In this document: piece by piece, positions 15,410 to 25,515 of the stretch
Numbering within the stretch: position 1 is the stretch's first letter
Layout: every line of letters begins with the position of its first letter
From: Marinosulfonomonas sp.
GTDB taxonomy: Bacteria; Pseudomonadota; Alphaproteobacteria; Rhodobacterales; Rhodobacteraceae
Length of the DNA: 35,749 bases
Assembly: GCA_026984915.1 (NCBI GenBank)
Contig: JALSRG010000095.1
Location: 1-35,749, forward strand
Direction: 5' to 3'
Position numbers and translations under genes: made by a program
Notes under the pieces: model-generated
Seen by the model: only the letters and a program-made list of their open reading frames with translations
The model's database searches: none
Told to the model about the DNA's origin: nothing

Positions 15410-16193
15410 CTGGGTCGGCCTTTTTGCGGATTTGAATCGGGGCGAAGACTTCACCCTGGCGAATTTCGATATGCCCGAGCTTTGCCAACTCCAAGGCTGC
15501 GGCAAAACTTGCGGCCGTGGCACTGCGGCGGCGGGCCGGATCGGTTTCCCAGCCCTCTGGCAGGTAGCTTTCCAGCGCGGTCCAGTCACCGGCGTATCCG
15601 ATCAGGCCGCGCATGCGTTCCAGTGCCTGTTCCATGGTCAGGATTGCATTTCTGTCCATGACATAGGGGCGGAATTCATCGCGCGTGCGCAGACGGGCAT
15701 AGGCCTGCATGAGATCAAGAAGCGTTGCCGAGTAACTGATGCGCCTTATGCGCGAGACATCCTCGGGCAGGCCACGCACAAAGAAATCGCGCCCCTTCTG
15801 GTCACGCGCCATCAGGCGTGCCGCCGCATCGCGCATGGCCTGCAGGCGTTCAAGCTGAAAGGCCAGATGCGCGGCCAGTTCCTCGCCGGACGGGCCCTCT
15901 TCACTCGGGTCGGGCGGCAGCAACAGGCGTGATTTCAAAAAGGCGAGCCAGGCGGCCATGACCAGATAATCGGCGGCCAGTTCTATCCGCAGTTTCTTGG
16001 CACGCTCGACAAAGCCCAGATATTGCTGCGCCAGTTGCAGGACCGAAATCTTGCGCAGGTCCACTTTCTGCGTGCGCGACAGTGTCAACAGCAGATCAAG
16101 CGGGCCTTCAAAGCCGTCAACATCGACGATCAGTGCCTCGGCGGCCAGCCGGGTCTGAATTTCCGTCTCCTGCATTTCAAATTCGTCAGTCAT
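15402..16193 (-). CDS. scpA: Segregation and condensation protein A
   Basis: A 263-residue kleisin subunit that bridges the Smc heads. The signature DVDGFEGPLDLLLTLSRTQKVDLRKISVLQLAQQYL is near residue 24, followed by the helix AADYLVMAAWLAFLKSRLLLP. The C-terminal winged helix contains TAASFAAALELAKLGHIEIRQGEVFAPI. Start overlaps the nagZ stop by 8 bases (ATGACTGA). Together with scpB it is required for chromosome organisation and segregation. Confidence 0.94.
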   Translation of the reverse strand: MTDEFEMQETEIQTRLAAEALIVDVDGFEGPLDLLLTLSRTQKVDLRKISVLQLAQQYLGFVERAKKLRIELAADYLVMAAWLAFLKSRLLLPPDPSEEGPSGEELAAHLAFQLERLQAMRDAAARLMARDQKGRDFFVRGLPEDVSRIRRISYSATLLDLMQAYARLRTRDEFRPYVMDRNAILTMEQALERMRGLIGYAGDWTALESYLPEGWETDPARRRSATAASFAAALELAKLGHIEIRQGEVFAPIQIRKKADPDG

Positions 16194-17193
16194 TGGCGTG
16201 CTCTTTCAACAGCGCGTCAAATTCGGCTCCCAGTGCGCCGATGTCAACTGTATCGGGCGATTTACGCCATGATAGTGCCCGATCGGCACGCTGTTGGGCC
16301 TGCTCTGTCATCATTCCTGCCGCCGCGGCAACGGCCTCCATTTCCGCCATTTCCCCATTACAGTGCAAGATCATGTCCATTCCGGCGGACAATGCAGCGG
16401 TTGTGCGTTGTGCCAGCCCTCCTTTCAATGCCTGCATGGAAAGATCATCACTCATCAGCAAGCCGGAAAAACCGATCTGGTTGCGGATCATCTCTGTCAC
16501 GACAGGTGACTGGGTGGCCGGGGCCATCGGGTCAATATCCGCAAAAACAATATGGGCGCTCATGGCGATCGGATAGTCTTTCAAAGCCCTGAAGGGGACA
16601 AAATCCGTGGATTGCATTGCCGTTCTTGCCGCCGTGACATGCGGCAGTTGCAGGTGGCTGTCCAGATCGGCCCGGCCATGCCCCGGAATATGTTTGACGA
16701 TCGGCAACACCCCCCCAGCCAAAAGACCATCGGCCGTGGCCGTGGCGTTTGCGGTCACGGTCGCCGCATCGGTTCCAAGGCAGCGGTTGCGCAAGATCGG
16801 ATGCGTTTGCGCAAAACCGAGGTCTGCGCAGGGCGAGCAGTTTGCATCGATGCCGACGGCTCTCAACTCGTCTGCGATGATCCGGGCACGAAGATAAAAG
16901 CCTTGCCTGGCATGCACCCCAAGCCTCGCAGCCTGATCCAGCGGCGGCAGCCACTGCCGCCATTGCGGTGGCCCCATCCGCTGTACGCGCCCGCCCTCCT
17001 GATCAATCAGCACAGGCGCCTCACGTCCGACCGCATGCCGCAATTCCTCTGTCAGACGGCGCAGTTGGCCCGGTGATTCCACGTTGCGGGCAAACAGGAT
17101 AAATCCCCAGGGCTGGCTTGCGGCGAAAAATTCAGCCTCTTCCGGTTGCAACTGCAAGCCCCGGAGGCCAAAAATATACGCCCCCTGCCCCAT
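16186..17193 (-). CDS. nagZ: Beta-N-acetylhexosaminidase NagZ (GH3)
   Basis: A 335-residue glycoside hydrolase family 3 enzyme removing GlcNAc from anhydromuropeptides in peptidoglycan recycling, cytoplasmic. Visible motifs: LIDQEGGRVQRM (residues 62-73), KHIPGHGRADLDSH (167-180, with the catalytic His-Asp pair) and LLMSDDLSMQAL, holding the nucleophile Asp (249 or 250). No signal peptide. It begins two bases after the SPOR gene ends. Confidence 0.94.
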   Translation of the reverse strand: MGQGAYIFGLRGLQLQPEEAEFFAASQPWGFILFARNVESPGQLRRLTEELRHAVGREAPVLIDQEGGRVQRMGPPQWRQWLPPLDQAARLGVHARQGFYLRARIIADELRAVGIDANCSPCADLGFAQTHPILRNRCLGTDAATVTANATATADGLLAGGVLPIVKHIPGHGRADLDSHLQLPHVTAARTAMQSTDFVPFRALKDYPIAMSAHIVFADIDPMAPATQSPVVTEMIRNQIGFSGLLMSDDLSMQALKGGLAQRTTAALSAGMDMILHCNGEMAEMEAVAAAAGMMTEQAQQRADRALSWRKSPDTVDIGALGAEFDALLKEHAND

Positions 17194-17195
17194 GG

Positions 17196-18359
17196 CTACC
17201 GTGTCGTTACCGGAATGCAGGCCGCGTTTTCCGCCAACAAGGCAGAGCAGAACCGGCGCGCATCGGAAAGGTCATCAAAGCCTTGCACCCGCAGCCGGTA
17301 AAAATGCCGCCCACCGCTGTTTGCCTCCTGGATTACCCGCGATTTGCCGCCAAAGTATTCTGGAAACCGTGCGATCAGACGCTGCCATTCGCTGCGGGCC
17401 AGGTCGCTGCTTTCAAAGGCGCCCAACTGGGCCAGACTGGTGCGCGGCGGAATGCTTTGCGGATCCACCTCTGTGGTGGCCGAGGCAACAGTTTCGCTGT
17501 CGGCCGTTTTTTCTGTGGCAGCCACAGCAACCGCCGGACGCTCGGCGAGAGCTTTCACCAGCCCGGCCGGTCGTGCCAGAGGCCGGCGTGACCTGACCAC
17601 ACCCGGAACAGATGCCGGAATGATCCTGATTTCCGGGGGGGTGGGCTGGGCCTGCGGTGCGCCCTGTTCCAGAGGTGTGGCATTCGCCGCAACCTGTTCT
17701 GCCAGGCTGCGCGCCGCCGCGGCAATTTCTTCCGGTGTCCGCTGCGTTTCAACCGGCTGGGATTCGGCAATCAAACCAATGCTGTCCGCCGGATCCAGCA
17801 ACGCAGGTGTTACAATTTCCTGTGTGGGAATAACGGCGTCGCCCTCTTCGGCTGTCGGGGTTGCCTCGGCGATGTCTGTGGGCGCCGCCGGGCGCGGGCG
17901 CGGCGCGATACCGGCGGGATCTGCGCCACTCACATCCACCGGGGTCGGTGCAAGCACCACCCGGTCAGCGGTCGGGGCTGCGCTGCCCTGTGCCTGAATC
18001 CGGTTCACGGCAAGGCCCTGATAATCGGCCAGCTGACCTCCGGGATCGTCCGGCTGAACCCGCATCGGCCCTTCGATCGCCCGGACAACGGGAATGCCCG
18101 ACACATCGCGGACCGCGAGCCGATACCCCCAGAATGCCAGCCCGCCGATCAGCGCAAGTGACGTCAGCGCGCCGGCGAACTGTGTCAATCCGGACAATCG
18201 GGAAACAAGGGGGGAGGCCGGTTCGCCCCGAGGCACCGGCTCTGGGCTTTTGCGGGCGGTCAAACGCACCCTTTGCCGCGCCGCCTGTGCCCTGGCTATC
18301 GTTTGCGCGCCACGCCCTGCGCTACGCGCGCCTCTTTTGCTGTAATCAATACTCGCCAT
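17196..18359 (-). CDS. SPOR-domain membrane protein
   Basis: A bitopic inner-membrane protein of about 387 residues. It has a basic N-terminal cytoplasmic part, one transmembrane helix (LTQFAGALTSLALIGGLAFW, about residues 57-76 from this start), a long proline/alanine/threonine-rich periplasmic linker and a C-terminal SPOR domain (SLAQLGAFESSDLARSEWQRL, then FYRLRVQGFDDLSDARRFCSALL). SPOR domains bind denuded septal peptidoglycan, so a cell-division or cell-wall role is likely, fitting the neighbour nagZ. Start at ATG 18359 (MASIDYSKRG) with GAGG six bases upstream; an in-frame ATG at 18416 is the alternative. Confidence 0.82.
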   Translation of the reverse strand: MASIDYSKRGARSAGRGAQTIARAQAARQRVRLTARKSPEPVPRGEPASPLVSRLSGLTQFAGALTSLALIGGLAFWGYRLAVRDVSGIPVVRAIEGPMRVQPDDPGGQLADYQGLAVNRIQAQGSAAPTADRVVLAPTPVDVSGADPAGIAPRPRPAAPTDIAEATPTAEEGDAVIPTQEIVTPALLDPADSIGLIAESQPVETQRTPEEIAAAARSLAEQVAANATPLEQGAPQAQPTPPEIRIIPASVPGVVRSRRPLARPAGLVKALAERPAVAVAATEKTADSETVASATTEVDPQSIPPRTSLAQLGAFESSDLARSEWQRLIARFPEYFGGKSRVIQEANSGGRHFYRLRVQGFDDLSDARRFCSALLAENAACIPVTTR

Positions 18360-18439
18360 GCTCTGCCTCATTTGCCGCCGCCTGTTTTCAGGTCGGCGAT
18401 CATTTGCCTGCTTCATGATCCGGGCGAGCTGTGCCTTTA

Positions 18440-20185
18440 TCAGCGCATTTCTTCGGCCGGAGTCACCCCCAGAATAGCAAGACCTGCTGAAATAACAACG
18501 GCCGTGGCCCTGATCAGGGCAATTTTTGCCTGTGATGTGGCCTCATCGTCCTCCTGCAAAAAGCGCAGGCCGTGCAATTCATTGCCTTTATTCCACAAGG
18601 CATGGAAGGTGCCGGCAAGATCGTAGAGGTAGAATGCCACTCTGTGAGGTTCGTGCCCGCGGGCCGCGATCTCAACCAGCCGGGGCCATTCCGCCAGTTT
18701 TTTCGCCAGCGTCAGTTCGGCTTCGTGATCCAGTTTTCCCAGATCGGCGCCCTGCAGTGCCGCATCACTGACATCATGACCGGCCACGCGTGCCTTGCGC
18801 ATCACGCTGCAAACCCGCGCATGCGCATATTGCACGTAAAACACCGGGTTGTCGCGGGATTGCTCCAGAACCCTGGCAAAATCGAAATCCAGCGGCGCAT
18901 CGTTTTTGCGTGTCAGCATGACGAAGCGCGTGACATCCCGGCCGACCTGATCAACCACATCGCGCAGGGTGACGAATGTGCCCGCCCGTTTCGACATCTT
19001 GAAGGGTGTGCCGTTCCTGAACAGCCGCACCAGTTGAATGAGCTTTATATCCAGCGGCACCTGCCCGTCGGACAGGGCCTCCACAGCCGCTTTCATACGT
19101 TTCACATAACCGCTGTGATCGGCGCCAAGCACGTCAATCAGGGCGTCATACCCACGCGCGATCTTGTCATAATGATACGCAATATCCGGCGCGAAATACG
19201 TCCAGCTTCCATCTGACTTCATGATCGGGCGATCCACATCATCGCCATGCGCCGTCGAGCGGAACAAGGTTTGCTCCCGCGGCTCCCAATCCTCGGGCAT
19301 CTTGCCCTTGGGGGGCTCCGGTACACCCTTGTAGATCAGGCCACGCTCTTGCAGTTTGGCAATAGCTTCTTCGATCCGGCCGGAGCCGTACAGCGACTTT
19401 TCCGAAAAGTACCGGTCCATTTCAACACCGAGCGCCGCAAGATCCGCACGGATCAACTGCATCATTGCCTCGGTTGCAAACTCGCGCACGTCCTGTAGCC
19501 AGTGCTGTTCGTCTTTGCCGACATAGGCGTCACCCACCTTTTCCTTCAGCGCCTTGCCAACCGGGATGAGGTAGTCTCCCGGATAGGTGCCGTCTTCAAA
19601 GGCGACCTCCTGGCCATTCGCTTCCAGATATCGCAGATAGACCGACCGCGCCAGAACATCGACCTGGGCGCCACCGTCATTGATATAGTATTCACGCGTT
19701 ACATCGTGTCCGGTAAAATCGAGCAGGCTGGCCAGCGCGTCACCAAAAACCGCACCGCGGGTATGGCCGACATGCAGCGGGCCGGTCGGATTGGCTGAAA
19801 CAAATTCCACATTGACCTTTTGCCCCTGCCCCATGTCCGAACGACCAAAGCCGACGCCTTCCTGCAGGGCCGATTTGACAACCCCCTGCCAGACAAACGG
19901 CATGAGCCGCAGGTTGAGAAACCCCGGTCCGGCAACCTCGGCCTGATCCACGCGCGCATCTTCGGCCAGTTTTGCGGCCAGCCCCGTGGCGATTTCGCGC
20001 GGGCGCATGCCGGCGGGTTTGGCCAGAACCATTGCCGCGTTGGTGGCCATGTCGCCATGCGCCGGATCACGTGGCGGCTCAACCGTCACATTTGTGAAAT
20101 CCAGCCCTTCGGGCAAGGCATCCTCGGCCACCAAAGCCCCGAGGCTTTCGATTACAAGCGCGCGTATATCGGCAAAAAGGTTCAT
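18440..20185 (-). CDS. argS: Arginyl-tRNA synthetase
   Basis: A 581-residue class I synthetase charging tRNA-Arg. Features: an N-terminal Add-1-like domain, the HIGH motif as HVGH (residues 138-141, within [14 protein letters not shown]), [11 protein letters not shown], the KMSK loop in [13 protein letters not shown], and a C-terminal anticodon-binding helical domain ([17 protein letters not shown], then [14 protein letters not shown]). ATG 20185 is preferred over GTG 20188. Between dgt upstream and the SPOR gene downstream, the usual Rhodobacterales order. Confidence 0.97.
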   Translation of the reverse strand: MNLFADIRALVIESLGALVAEDALPEGLDFTNVTVEPPRDPAHGDMATNAAMVLAKPAGMRPREIATGLAAKLAEDARVDQAEVAGPGFLNLRLMPFVWQGVVKSALQEGVGFGRSDMGQGQKVNVEFVSANPTGPLHVGHTRGAVFGDALASLLDFTGHDVTREYYINDGGAQVDVLARSVYLRYLEANGQEVAFEDGTYPGDYLIPVGKALKEKVGDAYVGKDEQHWLQDVREFATEAMMQLIRADLAALGVEMDRYFSEKSLYGSGRIEEAIAKLQERGLIYKGVPEPPKGKMPEDWEPREQTLFRSTAHGDDVDRPIMKSDGSWTYFAPDIAYHYDKIARGYDALIDVLGADHSGYVKRMKAAVEALSDGQVPLDIKLIQLVRLFRNGTPFKMSKRAGTFVTLRDVVDQVGRDVTRFVMLTRKNDAPLDFDFARVLEQSRDNPVFYVQYAHARVCSVMRKARVAGHDVSDAALQGADLGKLDHEAELTLAKKLAEWPRLVEIAARGHEPHRVAFYLYDLAGTFHALWNKGNELHGLRFLQEDDEATSQAKIALIRATAVVISAGLAILGVTPAEEMR

Positions 20186-20213
20186 CACGTCCGTCCGTAC
20201 AACATTTTGCGTG

Positions 20214-20241
20214 TTTCTATCACGCTTGGCGGCAAGGTCAA
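20214..20241 (-). promoter_or_regulatory. Candidate promoter of argS
   Basis: On the minus strand TTGACC and TAGAAA are separated by 16 bases, within the 83-base gap between dgt and argS. The -10 box ends about 28 bases before the ATG. Confidence 0.38.
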
Positions 20242-20268
20242 CGTTTCGCAGGATTGCGGCACAATCTG

Positions 20269-21456
20269 TCAGACGGGTTTGTCGGAAGCTGATCCCTCTT
20301 TGGCGGCGGCAGCAATCAGCCGCTCATGTGCCTTCAGCGCAAAGCGGTCGGTCATGCCGGATATGTAATCCGCGACATGCCGGGCAAGAGCTGTTTCGTC
20401 TGCGGCCTCTTTTACCTCTGCCTGCCAATCGCCCGGCAACAGGGAAGGACACTCCATATAAAGCGGAAAGAGATCACGTATGACCCCGGTAACCCGCCTT
20501 CGCATTTTCACAACCGAAGGCGCGCGATACATGCGTGAAAACAGAAAGGCGCGTATCTCTTGCAGATCCGTCCACAATGGGCCGGAAAACCGGATAACGG
20601 CCCTGTCCGCCTGGCGGATCGCCGCGACATCAGAAGGGTTCAGTTCCGCAAGCCGGCGCCGGCTTTCATCAATGACATCTTTTACCATCACTCCGAAAAC
20701 CCGGCGCAAGGCTTCGTGCCGACGCCGCGAGCCCACAAGTTCAGGATAGGCGGCATCCACAGCCCGGTAGCAATCGCCGACAATTGGCAGGTCGGAAATT
20801 TCGGCATCGGTAAAGAGACCGGCATGCAGACCATCATGCAGATCATGATTGTTATAGGCTATGTCGTCAGCCAGGGCGGCCACCTGAGCCTCGGCACCGG
20901 CATAGGTTCCCAGCTCCAGATCGTGGCGCGCGTTGTATTCCGCAAGCGCATAGGGAATATCGCCGGTTACAGGGCCGTTGTGTTTGGCCAGACCTTCGAG
21001 CGTTTCCCATGTCAGATTAAGCCCGTCCCATTCGGCATAATGCCGCTCCAGCCTGGTCACGATCCGAATGGCCTGTGCGTTGTGGTCAAATCCGCCAAAG
21101 GGTTGCATCATTTCGGCCAGCGCATCCTCGCCGGTATGGCCAAAGGGCGTGTGTCCCAGATCATGGGCCAGGGCAATGGCCTCGGTCAGTTCACTGTTCA
21201 GCCCCAGCGCCCCGGCAATTGTGCGCGCAACCTGCGCCACCTCGATCGAATGGGTCAGCCGGGTGCGGAAATAATCGCCCTCATGCACCACGAAGACCTG
21301 TGTCTTGTGTTGCAGACGGCGAAAGGCCGAGGCGTGAATGATCCGGTCCCGGTCGCGCTGAAAGGCCGAGCGGAAGGTGCTGGTGCTCTCGGGATAGAGC
21401 CGGCCCCGTGCCCGTGCCGGATCCGAGGCATAGATGGCATTTTTAGCAGGAATCAT
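20269..21456 (-). CDS. dgt: Deoxyguanosinetriphosphate triphosphohydrolase-like HD protein
   Basis: A 395-residue HD-domain dNTPase of the Dgt type 2 group. It hydrolyses dNTPs to nucleoside and triphosphate. The metal ligands are visible as His69 ([11 protein letters not shown]), His98-Asp99 ([15 protein letters not shown]) and the later [12 protein letters not shown]. The N-terminal [27 protein letters not shown] is the family start. It diverges from erpA with 74 bases between them. Confidence 0.93.
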   Translation of the reverse strand: MIPAKNAIYASDPARARGRLYPESTSTFRSAFQRDRDRIIHASAFRRLQHKTQVFVVHEGDYFRTRLTHSIEVAQVARTIAGALGLNSELTEAIALAHDLGHTPFGHTGEDALAEMMQPFGGFDHNAQAIRIVTRLERHYAEWDGLNLTWETLEGLAKHNGPVTGDIPYALAEYNARHDLELGTYAGAEAQVAALADDIAYNNHDLHDGLHAGLFTDAEISDLPIVGDCYRAVDAAYPELVGSRRRHEALRRVFGVMVKDVIDESRRRLAELNPSDVAAIRQADRAVIRFSGPLWTDLQEIRAFLFSRMYRAPSVVKMRRRVTGVIRDLFPLYMECPSLLPGDWQAEVKEAADETALARHVADYISGMTDRFALKAHERLIAAAAKEGSASDKPV

Positions 21457-21530
21457 TGCTCACCCAGTTGTCGCCGTTGTCCTGCTTGCTTATATTGAAG
21501 GGACACGCGAAAGAAAACCGGACGGACCCC

Positions 21531-21854
21531 ATGAACCTGCCCCCCAGTGTAACACCACGCGCATTTGCCCGCCTGGCAGAAATCGGCGCCGACAAAGATG
21601 GCAAGGCCCTGCGCGTTGCCGTCAAGGGCGGCGGCTGCTCGGGTTTTGAATATGTGATAGAACTGGATGCGCCGCAAAGCGACGATCTGGTTCTGGAAGG
21701 TGACGGCCAGAAGGTGCTGATTGATCCGGTGTCACTGCCGTTTCTTGGCGGTGCCGTGATCGATTTTTCCGATGAGCTGATCGGCGCGCGATTTGTTGTC
21801 GACAACCCGAATGCCACAAGCAGTTGCGGTTGCGGCACCTCTTTTGCCATCTAG
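21531..21854 (+). CDS. erpA: Iron-sulfur cluster insertion protein (A-type carrier, ErpA/IscA)
   Basis: A 107-residue HesB/IscA fold protein. It carries the three conserved cysteines that hold the cluster: Cys36 in VKGGGCSGFEY and Cys99 and Cys101 in SSCGCGTSF. It delivers Fe-S clusters to target enzymes. ErpA-type assignment follows the common dgt-erpA divergent neighbourhood in Rhodobacterales. Start ATG 21531 (MNLPPSVTPRAF); the longer open frame upstream lacks family residues. Confidence 0.92.
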   Translation: MNLPPSVTPRAFARLAEIGADKDGKALRVAVKGGGCSGFEYVIELDAPQSDDLVLEGDGQKVLIDPVSLPFLGGAVIDFSDELIGARFVVDNPNATSSCGCGTSFAI

Positions 21855-21957
21855 AGTCAGGCCCCAACCACCATATTAATTCCGCAGATCATCCCTGCGC
21901 CGGCTTGCATCCGCCCGCCGGATCTGCAATCAGTCGGCGCAACAACAGGATGGACGC

Positions 21958-22719
21958 ATGACCGACTGGATCACCCAAATCGCCGCCGGAGCATCGGCAC
22001 AGACAGGCAGCTTTGCCGGTCTGCTGTTGCTTGGGTTCCTCATGGGGTTGAAACACGCGTTTGAGGCAGACCATATCGCCGCCGTTTCCTCGATCGCCTC
22101 GCGTGAGAGCAGCATGCGCCGAATTGTGACCCATGGCGCGGCATGGGGCATGGGCCATACCCTGACCCTGATGCTTGTGGCCGGTGGGGCACTGCTGTTT
22201 GGCGTTGTGATCGGCCCATTGCTGTCGCACTGGCTGGAGGGGCTGGTCGGGGTGATGCTGGTCTATCTTGGGATGCGGTTGCTCTTGCAACTGCGGCGCG
22301 CGCGCATTCATGCGCATCTTCACCGGCACGGCACCGGCCCCGCGCATTGGCATTTCCATTCGCATGCCGGCGAAACCAGCCCACATGACGCGGCCCACCA
22401 CCGGCATACCCACGCCAGAGGGCTGCCGATACGCACGCTTCTGGTCGGGATGATGCACGGGCTGGCCGGATCGGCGGCCCTGATGGTCTTAACGGCAACG
22501 ACTGTCACCTCCCCCGTTCTCGGGCTGGGTTATATCCTCATCTTCGGGATAGGCTCGATTCTGGGCATGATGACATTGTCAGCATTTCTGTCAGTTCCAC
22601 TGACCTGGAGCGCGCGCGCATTGGGTCGGATCAACACAACGCTTCAGGGCGCGATCGGGGTTGCCACGGTGGTGCTGGGGCTGATCACGATCTACAGCAA
22701 TGCGCTGGCCATCGGCTGA
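21958..22719 (+). CDS. Nickel/cobalt transporter-like membrane protein (NiCoT/HupE-UreH type)
   Basis: A 253-residue membrane protein with about six helices. Near residue 32 it has GLKHAFEADHIAAVSS, which fits the HX4DH nickel/cobalt transporter signature, and a second GMMHGLAGSAALMVL segment mirrors it. Between helices 3 and 4 lies a cytoplasmic or periplasmic loop packed with histidines (HAHLHRHG, HWHFHSHAG, HHRHTHARG), likely metal-binding. AGGA precedes the ATG. Direction of transport is not readable: NiCoT importers and RcnA-type exporters share these motifs. The 103 bases upstream show no recognisable cobalamin or nickel riboswitch. Confidence 0.78.
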   Translation: MTDWITQIAAGASAQTGSFAGLLLLGFLMGLKHAFEADHIAAVSSIASRESSMRRIVTHGAAWGMGHTLTLMLVAGGALLFGVVIGPLLSHWLEGLVGVMLVYLGMRLLLQLRRARIHAHLHRHGTGPAHWHFHSHAGETSPHDAAHHRHTHARGLPIRTLLVGMMHGLAGSAALMVLTATTVTSPVLGLGYILIFGIGSILGMMTLSAFLSVPLTWSARALGRINTTLQGAIGVATVVLGLITIYSNALAIG

Positions 22720-22740
22720 GTTCGGCGCGCCCCTTTGGCT

Positions 22741-23754
22741 TCATGCTTCGTAGTAGGCGCGATACCAGTCAACGAAATGCCGGACACCCTCCTCTACCTG
22801 CACTTTCGGAGTGAACCCCGTCAGGGATTGCAACAGCGCCGTATCGGCCCATGTGGCGGGCACATCGCCTGCCTGCATCGGCATCATGTTCATTTTGGCC
22901 TCTTTGCCCAGGGCCGCCTCGATTGCCCGGATATAATCCATCAGAGCAACCGGCGACCCGTTGCCGATATTCACCACGCGAAACGGTGCCACAGGTGAAA
23001 GGCTGTCACCCTGTGCAATGTCAGCCGGCGCTTTCGGGCGTACCGGCGCCACGGAAACCAACCGCCAGATCGCATCGACGAGATCGCTGACATAGGTGAA
23101 ATCGCGTTTCATTTCGCCCCGGTTGTAAACATCAATAGGCCGATCCGCCAGAATGGCACGGGTGAATTTGTGCAGCGCCATATCCGGGCGTCCCCAGGGG
23201 CCATAGACGGTAAAGAACCGGAACATGGTTGTGGGCAGCCCATACAGATGCGCATAGGAATGGGCCATCGATTCGCAGGCCTTTTTGGTGGCCGCGTAAA
23301 AGGACATCTGCCAGTCGGCCTTGTCGGTTTCCTTGTAGGGCATCTTCGTATTGGCGCCGTAGGCAGACGAGGTGGATGCCAAAAGCATATGCTCTGGCGG
23401 GTATGCCCGCGCAGCCTCCAAAAGCTCAAACGTCCCGGCAAGATTGGCATTCAGATAATCGCGCGGTGCTTCGATCGAGTAACGCACGCCGGCCTGTGCC
23501 GCCAGGTGAATGACGACTGACGGGTTATGTTGCGCAAAAGCGGCCATCAGCTTTTCCGGTTCTTCCAGACGCGCGATGACCGCGTGAAAATTCCGGTTTT
23601 CCCCAAGCAAGCCATGCCGATGTTCCTTCAGGGTGACATCGTAGTAGTCATTCAGGCTATCAAAGCCAATGACACGGTATCCTTCCTTCAGCAGTCTTTG
23701 GGCCGTGTGAAAACCGATGAATCCGGCCGAACCGGTAACCAGAGCTGTGCGCAT
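22741..23754 (-). CDS. UDP-glucuronate 4-epimerase-like SDR (LpsL type)
   Basis: A 337-residue extended SDR. The NAD motif is TGSAGFIG (residues 7-14); the catalytic set is AYG-preceding STSS (residues 127-130) and YAATK (Tyr153, Lys157). The segment FDSLNDYYDVTLKEHRHGLL is characteristic of UDP-glucuronate 4-epimerases (LpsL/CapI group), which make UDP-galacturonate. AAAGGA lies upstream of the ATG at 23754. Divergent to the ArnT-like gene, so it likely supplies the sugar for the locus downstream. Other UDP-sugar epimerase activities cannot be excluded. Confidence 0.82.
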   Translation of the reverse strand: MRTALVTGSAGFIGFHTAQRLLKEGYRVIGFDSLNDYYDVTLKEHRHGLLGENRNFHAVIARLEEPEKLMAAFAQHNPSVVIHLAAQAGVRYSIEAPRDYLNANLAGTFELLEAARAYPPEHMLLASTSSAYGANTKMPYKETDKADWQMSFYAATKKACESMAHSYAHLYGLPTTMFRFFTVYGPWGRPDMALHKFTRAILADRPIDVYNRGEMKRDFTYVSDLVDAIWRLVSVAPVRPKAPADIAQGDSLSPVAPFRVVNIGNGSPVALMDYIRAIEAALGKEAKMNMMPMQAGDVPATWADTALLQSLTGFTPKVQVEEGVRHFVDWYRAYYEA

Positions 23755-23913
23755 GCTGTCATCCTTTTGCTGCCCCCTTTTTGCGCCACAGCCGGCATTT
23801 GTCCAGCACCAGCACAGAGGAACGCCCCGGGCGTTTGCGTTTTGCCGGGCGATTCTGCATAAGACCCCGCAGCGATCATAATTCCTGCATCTGAAAAACG
23901 GACAAGGCAAACC

Positions 23914-25482
23914 ATGTCGGACAAACAGGTTTTTTGGTTAATGGTGCTATTGTCTGGCGCTGTTGCTGTTATCGGGGTGCTGTCGCGCCCCCTGCTGCCT
24001 GTTGACGAAACCCGTTATCTTTCAGTCGCTTGGGAAATGTTCCAAAACCACAATTACCTGATCCCGCATAAGAATGGCGAGATATACACCCATAAACCAC
24101 CGCTGCTGTTCTGGCTGATCAATCTCGTCTGGGCCGTGACCGGCCCCAGCGAATTTGCGGCAAGGTTGGTGGGGCCGGCATTTGGCCTGGCCAGCCTGTT
24201 TGCCACGGTCCGGCTGGGGCGCCTCCTGTGGCCGGATCATCCGGAAACAGGCTGGCGGGCCGGCGCCATTCTGGCCGGGTTTCTGGTGTTTTCGCTGTTT
24301 GCCGGCTTGACGATGTTTGACAGCATGCTGACCCTGGCCACCCTGCTGGGGTTGAGCGAACTCGTTTTGGCCACGGCTCCGTCAACGCCGCAAGCCCGCC
24401 GCAGAGGGCACTGGATCGGGCTTGGCCTGGCGCTCGGGCTTGGTGTCTATGCCAAAGGGCCAGTCATTTTGCTGCATATCCTGCCGCCCCTGTTGCTGTA
24501 CCGGCTGTGGACGCCGGCGCCACGCCCCTGGCCCCGGCAAATTCTGCGCGGAGGGGCGGTTGCGGTTCTGGTGGCGCTTGCTGTGGTCGCCTTGTGGCTG
24601 GTACCGGCGATCATTGCGGGGGGGGCGGAATACAGAACGGCAATTCTGTGGACGCAAAGCGCCGGGCGGGTCACGTCGTCCTTCGCCCATGCCCGCCCGG
24701 TCTGGACGTTTCTCATCCTTGCACCTGCGTTGTTTTTCCCCTGGATCTGGCTGCCGCAGAGCTGGCGATGCCTTTGGCGGGCCAATTGGCGCGACACCGG
24801 TCTGCGCTTGTGCGCGATCTGGTTTCTCAGCACCTTTGTGCTGTTCTCGCTGGTCAGCGGCAAACAGGCACATTATCTGTTGCCCGAATATCCGGCCCTG
24901 GCGCTGATGCTTGCGCGTGTGCTGCCCGGAAAGTTCAGCCGGGCATCCGTCGCCCTGGCGGTTCTTCCGGTAGTCGTCGCGGGAATTTACCTGACAGCCA
25001 TCGGCCTCGGCCTGATTCCCCTGTCCGGTGTTCTTGAATTACTCCAACCCCGTAGGGCGCCGCTGATCTTTGGCCTGCTCCTGCTGATATTGAGCGGGCT
25101 TGTTCTGCGGCGCACGACCCAGGCGGGCCTTGCGGTGCTTGGGCTTGGGGTCTTGCTGATCATCAACGGCCTGATTGCGCAAACTCGCCTGCGGCCGGTT
25201 TATGATGCGGCGCGTCTGGCCAAAATCGCAGCACCGCATGAGGCCGACGGCATTGCCGTGATCAACATGAGCTACAACGCCGAGTTCAATTATACCGGGC
25301 GTCTGACGCAACCGGTTGCTGTGCTGAAAACCGCCGATCTGGATGCGTGGATCTCTTCCCATCCCAAAGGGGTGATGATAGGCAGGCGCGACCGGGCAAA
25401 ACCGGGCTGGCCGGCCCGGCAGGAAATCATTTTCATGGATCAGCCCTACCGGATATGGTTTGTGTCGGATAAGAAGGAATAG
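23914..25482 (+). CDS. ArnT/GT83-type polyprenyl-phosphate glycosyltransferase 1
   Basis: A 522-residue integral membrane protein with about 11-12 helices. The first periplasmic loop holds the GT83 signature LLPVDETRYLSVAWEM, with the acidic pair used in catalysis, followed by HKPPLLFWLINLVW. FDSMLTLATLLG replaces the usual TDxx motif later. Enzymes of this family (ArnT, Rgt) transfer a sugar from a polyprenyl phosphate to lipid A or core in the periplasmic leaflet. The C-terminal 100 residues are a soluble periplasmic domain. AAGG lies 7 bases before the ATG. Acceptor and sugar are inferred from neighbours. Confidence 0.83.
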   Translation: MSDKQVFWLMVLLSGAVAVIGVLSRPLLPVDETRYLSVAWEMFQNHNYLIPHKNGEIYTHKPPLLFWLINLVWAVTGPSEFAARLVGPAFGLASLFATVRLGRLLWPDHPETGWRAGAILAGFLVFSLFAGLTMFDSMLTLATLLGLSELVLATAPSTPQARRRGHWIGLGLALGLGVYAKGPVILLHILPPLLLYRLWTPAPRPWPRQILRGGAVAVLVALAVVALWLVPAIIAGGAEYRTAILWTQSAGRVTSSFAHARPVWTFLILAPALFFPWIWLPQSWRCLWRANWRDTGLRLCAIWFLSTFVLFSLVSGKQAHYLLPEYPALALMLARVLPGKFSRASVALAVLPVVVAGIYLTAIGLGLIPLSGVLELLQPRRAPLIFGLLLLILSGLVLRRTTQAGLAVLGLGVLLIINGLIAQTRLRPVYDAARLAKIAAPHEADGIAVINMSYNAEFNYTGRLTQPVAVLKTADLDAWISSHPKGVMIGRRDRAKPGWPARQEIIFMDQPYRIWFVSDKKE

Positions 25483-25515
25483 CGCGCGCCAGCGCCTGTC
25501 AGGAAAGGTGGCCCA

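Noticed and set aside
17344-18418. Alanine/serine-rich plus-strand frames opposite the SPOR gene
   Set aside because: They are the complement of the low-complexity linker of the SPOR protein, which has a clear membrane helix and SPOR domain.
21855-21957. Possible cobalamin or nickel riboswitch before the NiCoT-like gene
   Set aside because: The gap is only 103 bases and lacks the B12-box or NiCo motifs; only a small GC inverted repeat (CCGGC...GCCGG) is present.
22851-23862. Several plus-strand frames opposite the epimerase
   Set aside because: The SDR motifs on the minus strand are decisive; these are complementary-frame artefacts.
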